A stretch of DNA of 64,000 nt from Pseudomonas sp. ERMR1:02 (GTDB lineage Bacteria > Pseudomonadota > Gammaproteobacteria > Pseudomonadales > Pseudomonadaceae). This document shows, one piece after another, positions 56,982 through 64,000 of the stretch. The position numbers and the translations under genes were made by a program. How positions within the stretch are numbered: position 1 is the stretch's first letter; the number at the start of each line of letters is the position of its first letter. The stretch lies in contig NZ_NKJI01000010.1 of the NCBI RefSeq assembly GCF_002277815.1, forward strand, positions 62,001 through 126,000. Direction: 5' to 3'. Under the pieces are notes generated by a model. That model saw nothing but the letters and a program-made list of their open reading frames with translations, had not been told where the DNA came from and did not search any database.

Positions 56982-58265
56982 GTGATTCAACAACTCAAAA
57001 AGGGCCAATCGGCCCAGGTGAAAGCAAGCAATCAAGCCCAGGTGCGCGCCACTGTGGAAGGTATCCTCACCGACATCGAGCAACGCGGTGATGCAGCGGT
57101 GCGCGAATACTCCCAGAAATTCGACAACTGGGCGCCGCAAAACATGCGCTTGAGCCAGGAACAGATCGACGCGTGCATCGCCAGCTTGTCCCCTCAAACG
57201 CTCGAGGACATCAAGTTCGCCCAGACGCAGATTCGTCGTTTCGCCCAGATTCAGAAGGATTCGATGCACGACGTCGAGGTCGAAACCTTGCCCGGCATCG
57301 TCCTCGGTCATCGCAACATTCCGGTCAACTCGGTGGGCTGCTATATCCCCGGCGGCAAGTACCCATTGATTGCCAGCGCGCACATGAGCGTACTCACCGC
57401 CAAGGTCGCGGGCGTCAAGCGCGTGATCGCCAGTGCACCGCCATTCGAAGGCAAGCCATGCCCCGAGATCGTGGCGGCGATGCATCTGGCCGGTGCTGAC
57501 GAAATCTACTGCCTTGGCGGTGTGCAGGCCGTGGCCGCCATGGCCATCGGCACTGAGAGCATTGTCGGCGTGGACATGATCGTCGGTCCGGGCAACGCCT
57601 ATGTGGCCGAGGCCAAACGTCAGCTGTTCGGCCGCGTTGGTATCGACCTGTTCGCCGGCCCGACCGAAACCATGGTGATCTGCGATGACACGGTGGATGC
57701 CGAATTGGTCGCTGTCGACCTGCTGGGCCAGGCCGAACACGGCCCGACCTCCCCCGCCTATTGCGTGACCACCAGCAAAAAAATCGCAGAAGAGCTGCCG
57801 GCCGCCATCGACCTGGTTCTTTCGCGCCTGGACACCGCGCCGGTCGCCAGCGTGGCCTGGAACGACTTCGGTGAGATCTACCTGTGCGACACCGACGAAG
57901 AAGCCCTGGAAGTCGCCGAGCGCCTGTGCTCGGAACACGTGCAGGTGATGACCCAGGACCCAAGCTGGTACCACGATCGCATGACCCGCTACGGCGCGCT
58001 GTTCCTCGGCCACCGCACCAACGTCAGCTATGGCGACAAGGTCATCGGTACCAACCACACGCTGCCGACCATGGGCGCCGGCCGTTACACCGGCGGATTG
58101 TGGGTGGGCAAGTTCATCAAGACCCATACCTATCAGCGCGTGCTGACGGATGAGGCGAGCGTGATGATCGGCGAGTACTGCTCGCGGTTGTGTGGCTACG
58201 AACACATGTCCGGCCACAAAGAGCAGGCGGACATCCGCGTGCGTCGCCTGAAGCAGGAGGCCTGA
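56982..58265 (+). CDS. Histidinol-dehydrogenase-like enzyme (HisD/HpsN family)
   Basis: A 427-residue HisD-family NAD-dependent dehydrogenase. The main blocks are [38 protein letters not shown] and [14 protein letters not shown]. The zinc-site residues are kept in [14 protein letters not shown] (Gln, His) and MSGHKEQ (His), and the catalytic Glu-His pair in [10 protein letters not shown]. No histidine-synthesis gene is near. The closest well-known catabolic relatives are HpsN-type sulfopropanediol dehydrogenases, which oxidise an alcohol to the acid in two steps. Its setting (MFS, thioesterase, SDR, sulfatase) fits a catabolic role on a small hydroxylated compound; sulfopropanediol is one option, not shown. 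Confidence 0.85.
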   Translation: MIQQLKKGQSAQVKASNQAQVRATVEGILTDIEQRGDAAVREYSQKFDNWAPQNMRLSQEQIDACIASLSPQTLEDIKFAQTQIRRFAQIQKDSMHDVEVETLPGIVLGHRNIPVNSVGCYIPGGKYPLIASAHMSVLTAKVAGVKRVIASAPPFEGKPCPEIVAAMHLAGADEIYCLGGVQAVAAMAIGTESIVGVDMIVGPGNAYVAEAKRQLFGRVGIDLFAGPTETMVICDDTVDAELVAVDLLGQAEHGPTSPAYCVTTSKKIAEELPAAIDLVLSRLDTAPVASVAWNDFGEIYLCDTDEEALEVAERLCSEHVQVMTQDPSWYHDRMTRYGALFLGHRTNVSYGDKVIGTNHTLPTMGAGRYTGGLWVGKFIKTHTYQRVLTDEASVMIGEYCSRLCGYEHMSGHKEQADIRVRRLKQEA

Positions 58266-58269
58266 AGAC

Positions 58270-58706
<437 letters not shown>

Positions 58707-58710
<4 letters not shown>

Positions 58711-59609
58711 AGAACTTCGCGGGTCGCGTAGCGGTGATTACCGGCGCAGCGTCAGGTTTCGGCAAGGCTTTTGCCGAGATGGGTGCAGAGCTAGGCATGA
58801 AGCTGGTGCTGGCCGATATCCAGGCTGACGCCCTCGAGGCCACCGTCGCCGAGCTGCGCGCCTGCGGAGCCTCGGTCATCGGCCTTCGCACCGACGTCTC
58901 ACAGTCCGCGCAGGTGCAGGCACTGGCCGATGCGGCAATGGCAGAGTTCGGTGCCGTGCATTTGTTGTTCAACAATGCCGGCGTGCTCGCCGGCGGCCTG
59001 GTGTGGGAGAACAGCGAGAAGGACTGGGACTGGGTACTGGGTGTCAACGTGCGCAGCGTGATCCACGGGGTGCGCATCTTCACCCCGCTGATGCTGGCGG
59101 CCGCTGCACAAGACCCGGACTACGAAGGGCACATCATCAATACCGCCTCGATGGCCGGGTTGCTCAACGCGCCGACGCTCGGTGCCTACAGCCTCACCAA
59201 ACAGGCGGTGGTATCGCTCAGCGAGACGCTCTACCACGACCTCGCCCTGGTTTGCGAGCAGGTGCACTGCTCGGTCCTGTGCCCTTACTTCGTGCCCACC
59301 GGTATCAGCCTGTCCGCGCGGCATCGCCCGAACGATTTGGCCAATGCCGACGGACCGACACGCTCACAGACGGCGGCCCAGGCGCAGAACCAGAAGGCCA
59401 CTGGCGCGGCCAAGGTCAGTGCCGAGCAGATCGCTCAGATGACCTTCGAGGCCATTCGCGAGCGCAGTTTCTATATCTACTCGCATCCCCACGCCATGGG
59501 CTCCGTGCGCGAGCGCTTCGATGCGATTGTCGAACAGCGCAACCCACCCGATCCCTATGCGGGCAAGCCGGAACTGCGTGCTCAATTGGTAGAAAGTTTG
59601 CGCGGCTAA
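58707..59609 (+). CDS. SDR family oxidoreductase
   Basis: A 300-residue classical SDR: VITGAASGFGKAFAEMG, the cofactor loop VLADIQ with Asp (NAD preference), LLFNNAGVLAGG, Ser in NTASMAGLLN and catalytic YSLTK. The C-terminal extension (residues 215-300, with QTAAQAQNQKATGAAK) is typical of the branch annotated as SDR family NAD(P)-dependent oxidoreductase acting on secondary alcohols. It would act on the product of the HisD-like enzyme or on the desulfated alcohol (inference). Confidence 0.87.
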
Positions 59610-59649
59610 CTGACCCGCAACCGGCACTGACAAGATAAGGAGACAGTTC

Positions 59650-61248
59650 ATGATTGAAAGCATCAAACGGCTGGTCATGGCTGGCATGGCCTGCGCTGTG
59701 CTCGCCGCCCCGCTGGCACAAGCCCAGACAGCCAAACCCAACATCCTGGTGATCTGGGGCGACGACATCGGCTGGCAGAACGTGAGTGCCTATGGCATGG
59801 GCACCATGGGCTACACCACGCCCAACATCGACCAGATCGGCATGGAGGGCATTCGCTTCACTGATCATTACGGGCAGCCGTCGTGCACCGCCGGGCGCGC
59901 GGCTTTCATCACCGGCCAGTATCCGATTCGTTCCGGCATGACCACCGTGGGCCAGCCGGGCGACAAGCTCGGCCTGCAAGCCGCTTCGCCGAGCCTGGCC
60001 GAAGTGTTGAAAGAGGCCGGTTACAGCACCGGTCAGTTCGGCAAGAACCACTTGGGCGACAACAACCCCAATCTGCCGACGGTGCATGGTTTCGACGAGT
60101 TTTACGGCAACCTGTATCACCTCAATACCGAGGAGCAACCGGAGTACGCCGACTACCAGAATTTCGCCAAGACGTACCCCGGCGGACCTGAAGCCTACGC
60201 CAAAAAGTTCGCCACCCGTGGCGTGCTGCACAGTTTCGCCACCGACAAGGACGACCCGACGGTAGACCCACGCTTCGGTGTGGTCGGCAAGCAGACCATC
60301 GAGGACACCGGGCCGTTGACAATGAAGCGTATGGAAGACTTCGACGGCGCCGAAGTGATCCCCCATGCAATGGACTTCATGCGTAAGGCGAAGAGCGACG
60401 ACAAGCCCTTCTTCGTCTGGCTCAACACCAGCCGCATGCACCTGTACACCCACCTCAACGACAAGTGGAAACATGCCGCCGACAAGTACACCCACGAGGG
60501 TGACAAGCAAGGCGGCGGCATGATGCAGCACGATTACGACATTGGTCAGGTGCTCGAATTCCTCAAGCAGAGCGGCCTCGATAAAAACACCATCGTCTGG
60601 TACTCCACCGATAACGGCCCGGAACACTCCTCCTGGCCGCATGGCTCCACCTCGCCCTTCCGTGGCGAGAAGATGACCACCTACGAAGGCGGCGTGCGTG
60701 TGCCCTCGATGCTGCGTTGGCCTGGCGTGATCAAGCCGGGGCAGATCAAGAACGGCATCCAGGCGCACCAGGACATGTTCACCACCCTGGCGGCCGCGGG
60801 TGGCGTGCCGGATGTGGTTGAGCGCATGAAGGTCCAGAAGAAACAGTACATCGATGGCGTCAACAACCTCGACTACTGGACTGGAAAATCGCCGGAAAGC
60901 GCCCGCACCAGCATGCTCTATTACATCGAGAGCAACCTGACCGCCGTGCGCATGGGCCCCTGGAAGTTGCACTTCTCAACCAAGGAAGACTACTACGCGC
61001 CGATAAAACCGTTGTTTGCGCCGCTGATGTTCAACCTGCGCAGTGACCCGTTCGAAAGCTACGACAGCAATGATTCCTACGGCCACATGATCCAGAAATC
61101 ATCGTGGATCTCCGCGCCGATGGGCGAGCTGATCGGCGCGCACCTCAAGTCCTTGGCCGAGTACCCGCCGGTGCAAACAGCCAAGTCGTTCGACCGATCG
61201 AACCTGGTACAGGATTTCCTGAGGAGCCAGCAGAAAGCACCGCAATAA
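59650..61248 (+). CDS. Exported arylsulfatase family protein
   Basis: A 532-residue sulfatase with a signal peptide ([20 protein letters not shown]). The metal-binding Asp pair is in VIWGDDIGW (D38-D39). The formylglycine motif is SCTAGRAAF (C79, CxAxR form). Later metal and sulfate residues are in [10 protein letters not shown] and [14 protein letters not shown]. The Cys must be oxidised by a maturation enzyme, which is not in the window. The protein would cleave an organic sulfate ester in the periplasm; the freed alcohol could feed the dehydrogenases upstream in the same operon. Confidence 0.87.
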   Translation: MIESIKRLVMAGMACAVLAAPLAQAQTAKPNILVIWGDDIGWQNVSAYGMGTMGYTTPNIDQIGMEGIRFTDHYGQPSCTAGRAAFITGQYPIRSGMTTVGQPGDKLGLQAASPSLAEVLKEAGYSTGQFGKNHLGDNNPNLPTVHGFDEFYGNLYHLNTEEQPEYADYQNFAKTYPGGPEAYAKKFATRGVLHSFATDKDDPTVDPRFGVVGKQTIEDTGPLTMKRMEDFDGAEVIPHAMDFMRKAKSDDKPFFVWLNTSRMHLYTHLNDKWKHAADKYTHEGDKQGGGMMQHDYDIGQVLEFLKQSGLDKNTIVWYSTDNGPEHSSWPHGSTSPFRGEKMTTYEGGVRVPSMLRWPGVIKPGQIKNGIQAHQDMFTTLAAAGGVPDVVERMKVQKKQYIDGVNNLDYWTGKSPESARTSMLYYIESNLTAVRMGPWKLHFSTKEDYYAPIKPLFAPLMFNLRSDPFESYDSNDSYGHMIQKSSWISAPMGELIGAHLKSLAEYPPVQTAKSFDRSNLVQDFLRSQQKAPQ

Positions 61249-61263
61249 CTGACGGCCCTTTGT

Positions 61264-61294
61264 GATCGTACCCACGCTCTGCGTGGGAACGATC
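61264..61294. repeat. Short palindrome, GATCG...CACGCTCTGCGTG type
   Basis: GATCGTACCCACGCTCTGCG continuing as an inverted copy to GATC: a half-size relative of the repeats at 27456 and 46062, 16 bases after the sulfatase stop. It may act as a weak terminator. Confidence 0.7.
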
Positions 61295-61482
61295 AAGCCG
61301 GCTCCTACGGTGGAACTGGGTAAGGTGGAGGTTCTGCGCAGCAAAGCCCCGTGCGCCGGACTGCTCCGGCCTACCCCAAAGGAGGGGGATAGATACCCGG
61401 CACATCTCTCTATTGTGGAGGCCTGAACGGGCCATGGGTTTTTCCACTGCCCCCCCTTGGACACTGTCTGACGAGAGATGCC

Positions 61483-63285
61483 ATGACTGACCTGCTGCTC
61501 AACGAGCGCGAGTTGCGCTTCCAGCTTTACGAGCTGCTCGATACCGAGGCGTTGTTGCAACGCCCGCGTTACGCGGACCACGATCGCGGCGTGTTCGACG
61601 CCTCTCTCACCACCGCCCGCCAGATCGCCGCTGAACTGTTCGCCCCGTACAACCACAAGGGCGATGCCAATGAACCCACCTTCGACGGCGAGCGGGTTCA
61701 CATGATTCCCGAGACCAAGGCCGCCTGGGATGCGTTTGCCGAGGCCGGCTTCCTTGCCGCTCACCACGACGTTGCCGATGGCGGCCTGCAACTGCCGGAA
61801 GTGGTGCTGCGTGCCTGCATGGCTTATTTCGACGCGGCCAACATCTCCACGGTCGCCTATTCCTTTTTGACCATCGGCGCGGCCAATCTGGTGAAGGCCT
61901 TTGCCCGTACTGAACTGCGCGAACGTTTCCTGGCGCCCATGCTCGATGGTCGCTACAGCGGCACCATGGCCCTCACTGAACCCGGCCAGGGTTCGGCGCT
62001 GGGTGACCTGCGCACCTTGGCACGCCCGGCTGAAAACGGCACCTACCGGATCTTCGGCCAGAAGATGTTCATCTCCGGTGGCGATCACGAATTGACCGAG
62101 AACATCGTGCACATGGTGTTGGCGCGTATCGATGGTGCGCCGGCCGGTACCAAGGGTATTTCGCTGTTTCTGGTACCCAAGTTCCTGGTCAATGCGGATG
62201 GCAGTGTCGGCACGCGCAACGACGTGGCGCTTGCCGGCCTGCTGCACAAGATGGGTAATCGCAACACCACCTCCACCGTGCTCAGTTTCGGTGAACACGA
62301 CGGTGCCGTGGGTTACCTGGTTGGCGAGGCGCATCAGGGGCTGAGCTACATGTTCCAGATGATGAACGAGGCCCGCATCGGTGTCGGCCTGGGGGCTGCG
62401 TGTCTGGGCTATCAGAGCTACATTCACGCCCTGGACTACGCCCGTCAGCGCCCACAAGGTCGTCTGCCGGGCAACAAGAACCCGGCAGCGCCCCAGGTGC
62501 GCATCGTCGAACATGCCGATGTGCGGCGGATGCTGCTGCAACAGAAGGTCTACGCCGAAGGCAGTCTGGCGTTGTGTCTGTACGCCAGCAGTCTTGTGGA
62601 AGATGCCCACACCGCCGCCACTGAGCTTGCGCGCAGCAATGCCGCCGAACTGCTCGACGTACTCACGCCAGTGGTCAAGTCGTATCCGTCGCGTTATGGC
62701 TTGCTGGCTTCGGAGATTGGCGTCCAGATTCTTGGCGGCGCCGGTTACACCCGCGAATATCCGCTGGAGCAATACTACCGCGACAATCGCCTGAACCCGA
62801 TCCACGAAGGCACCGAAGGCATCCAGGCGATTGACTTGTTGGGTCGCAAACTTGGGCCGCGCGGTGGTGACGGTTATCGACTGTTCATCGCCGAAGTGCT
62901 TGCCACTCTGCTTGTCGCCAACAGTGACAGCCATTGCGCGCCTCTGGCGGCGCTGCTGGCGGACGCATTGAGTGTCCTGGAACAAGTCACCGCCAGCCTG
63001 CAAGCGCAAGTGGCTGCCGATGCCACTCTCGGCATGGCCAACGCCACGCCTTATCTGGACATTTTTGGTCGCGTGGTCGTCGGCTGGATCTGGCTGCGCA
63101 AGGCACTGCTGGCTAACCAAGCCCTCAGCGCTGGCGCCAATGGCAGCGATGTGGATTTTTACCAAGGCAAGTTGCAGGCGGCGCACTACTTCATGACCTG
63201 GGAACTGGCTTCGCTGCAATCCCAGGCGCGTCTGCTCACAGACGCCAACCATGTCGCCTACTACATGCAGGACAGCTGGTTCTAG
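61483..63285 (+). CDS. Acyl-CoA dehydrogenase, large type (about 600 residues)
   Basis: A 600-residue acyl-CoA dehydrogenase of the long class with an extra C-terminal domain. The FAD block is GTMALTEPGQGSALGDLRTL. The catalytic Glu lies in IHEGTEGIQAIDLLGRKL near residue 445. The C-terminal helices (residues 470-600) end in ANHVAYYMQDSWF. It differs in class from the three 380-residue copies at 43-50 kb, so it probably takes another chain length. It follows the sulfatase on the same strand and precedes an enoyl-CoA hydratase gene. Confidence 0.9.
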   Translation: MTDLLLNERELRFQLYELLDTEALLQRPRYADHDRGVFDASLTTARQIAAELFAPYNHKGDANEPTFDGERVHMIPETKAAWDAFAEAGFLAAHHDVADGGLQLPEVVLRACMAYFDAANISTVAYSFLTIGAANLVKAFARTELRERFLAPMLDGRYSGTMALTEPGQGSALGDLRTLARPAENGTYRIFGQKMFISGGDHELTENIVHMVLARIDGAPAGTKGISLFLVPKFLVNADGSVGTRNDVALAGLLHKMGNRNTTSTVLSFGEHDGAVGYLVGEAHQGLSYMFQMMNEARIGVGLGAACLGYQSYIHALDYARQRPQGRLPGNKNPAAPQVRIVEHADVRRMLLQQKVYAEGSLALCLYASSLVEDAHTAATELARSNAAELLDVLTPVVKSYPSRYGLLASEIGVQILGGAGYTREYPLEQYYRDNRLNPIHEGTEGIQAIDLLGRKLGPRGGDGYRLFIAEVLATLLVANSDSHCAPLAALLADALSVLEQVTASLQAQVAADATLGMANATPYLDIFGRVVVGWIWLRKALLANQALSAGANGSDVDFYQGKLQAAHYFMTWELASLQSQARLLTDANHVAYYMQDSWF

Positions 63286-63300
63286 ATGAACCAAATGCCC

Positions 63301-63404
63301 CCTGTAGGAGCGAGCTTGCTCGCGATGGTCGTCAACGATAACGCGTGTTTTCAGGGTGAACGCGGTGTCTTGTAGTCCATCGCGAGCGAGCTCGCTCCTA
63401 CAGG
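63301..63404. repeat. REP pair (inverted)
   Basis: CCTGTAGGAGCGAGCTTGCT on the left and its inverted copy on the right, 15 bases after the acyl-CoA dehydrogenase stop. Confidence 0.9.
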
Positions 63405-63442
63405 GTTTGCGGTACTCCTTTAACGAACTTCAGGAAAGCATC

Positions 63443-64000
63443 ATGAGTACTCTGGTCACCTACCACGTCGAAGACAACCTCGCGCTGATCGGCCTGGCAT
63501 CAAAGCCCGTCAACGCACTCGGACAACCCCTGCGTGCGGCTATTCTCGAAGCCTGTGATCGCGCCGCCAGCGACCCTGCGGTGTCCGCGATCATTCTGCA
63601 CGGTGAAAACGGCTTGTTTTGCGCCGGCGCCGACATCACTGAATTCGGTCTCCCTGCGTCTTTCGCCGCCCCTTCCCTGCCCGACCTCCTGGTGCGTTTC
63701 ACCCAGATCGACAAGCCGATGATTGCTTGCATCGACCGCTTCGCCCTCGGTGGCGGCCTGGAACTGGCCTTGGCTTGCGGTTACCGCATCAGCGCGGCCA
63801 ACAGCCGTCTCGGCCTGCCGGAAATCAACCTGGGTCTTTTGCCCGGTGCGGGCGGGACGCAGCGTTTGCCGCGGTTGATCGGTGCCGAACCTGCTTTGGA
63901 AATGATGATGTCCGGCCAGCCGGTCAGCGCCAGCCGTGCCCTTGACCTGGGCCTGATCGACCGCTTGATCAACGAAGGCGATTACCTGCTCGATGGCGCA
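63443..64000 (+). CDS. Enoyl-CoA hydratase/FadB-type protein, N-terminal part (partial)
   Basis: The frame starts at ATG 63443 (AGGA upstream) and is still open at the window end after 186 residues. It shows the crotonase fold: oxyanion-hole turn LFCAGADITEF, GGGLELALACGYRISA, and the catalytic Glu region LPEINLGLLPGAGGTQRLPR. Both short enoyl-CoA hydratases and long FadB/FadJ-type fusions begin this way; the length past 64000 decides. It supplies the hydration step after the large acyl-CoA dehydrogenase upstream. Confidence 0.88.
   Translation, partial: MSTLVTYHVEDNLALIGLASKPVNALGQPLRAAILEACDRAASDPAVSAIILHGENGLFCAGADITEFGLPASFAAPSLPDLLVRFTQIDKPMIACIDRFALGGGLELALACGYRISAANSRLGLPEINLGLLPGAGGTQRLPRLIGAEPALEMMMSGQPVSASRALDLGLIDRLINEGDYLLDGA

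Noticed and set aside
56982..58265. The true histidine-biosynthesis hisD gene
   Set aside because: No hisG, hisC or other his genes are near, and the neighbours are transport and catabolic genes; it is better called a HisD-family catabolic dehydrogenase.
61099..63294. 731-residue open frame on the minus strand opposite the large acyl-CoA dehydrogenase
   Set aside because: It mirrors the codon periodicity of the plus-strand gene, has no recognisable motif and no ribosome site; the plus-strand protein matches its family over its full length.

Overview
The window looks like chromosomal DNA from a Pseudomonas of the fluorescens type. The protein families, the high-GC codon use, the many intergenic repeats built on GTAGGAGCGAGC...GCTCGCTCCTAC (REP pairs), and a second repeat built on TTCCCACGCTCTGCGTGGGAA all point that way. 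No rRNA, tRNA or CRISPR was seen. A quality warning matters for every reader: at least 26 single-base deletions, mostly in runs of C, G, A or T, interrupt 15 otherwise well-conserved genes. I annotate those as full-length genes carrying a frameshift, because the pattern looks like uncorrected sequencing error rather than decay.

Left part (1-13.5 kb): the end of a patatin-like gene, a ParA-like ATPase, a decayed Lrp-type fragment, an SDR with a divergent MerR regulator, and then a visibly AT-richer cassette (APC permease, class III aminotransferase, LuxR-type regulator). The cassette sits between a group II intron reverse-transcriptase remnant, which also truncates a histidine phosphatase gene, and an IS66-type transposase tail. 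Next come a leader region with a possible small ORF and a perfect hairpin, a NitT/TauT-type ABC permease and ATPase, and a PuuC/KauB-like aldehyde dehydrogenase. The permease, aminotransferase and aldehyde dehydrogenase fit polyamine or amine catabolism.

Middle (13.5-24.4 kb): a DUF3313 lipoprotein, a small unknown protein, an OmpR-type two-component system, two exported DUF1254-type proteins, and a catabolic module. The module has an iron alcohol dehydrogenase overlapping a hotdog thioesterase, divergent from a ThDP-dependent decarboxylase and an ACS-family MFS transporter.

Right part (24.4-64 kb): a large acyl-CoA gene set with only two regulators in it (a MalT-like LuxR ATPase and a TetR protein). 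It contains two WS/DGAT acyltransferases, a patatin lipase, an alpha/beta hydrolase, an outer-membrane DUF1302 and periplasmic DUF1329 pair, an AMP-forming acyl ligase, a LuxC/LuxE acyl reductase pair with a zinc alcohol dehydrogenase, and four acyl-CoA dehydrogenases. It also holds an MFE-2-like dehydrogenase-hydratase fusion, a split MaoC pair, two SCP-x-type thiolases (one without the catalytic Cys and His), SDRs and DUF2889. A second module has an MFS transporter, a HisD-like dehydrogenase, a thioesterase paralogue, an SDR and an exported sulfatase, followed by an enoyl-CoA hydratase cut by the window end. Together these genes could take up, desulfate, oxidise and beta-oxidise a hydrophobic substrate, with side branches to aldehyde, alcohol and stored ester. 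The substrate cannot be read from the sequence.
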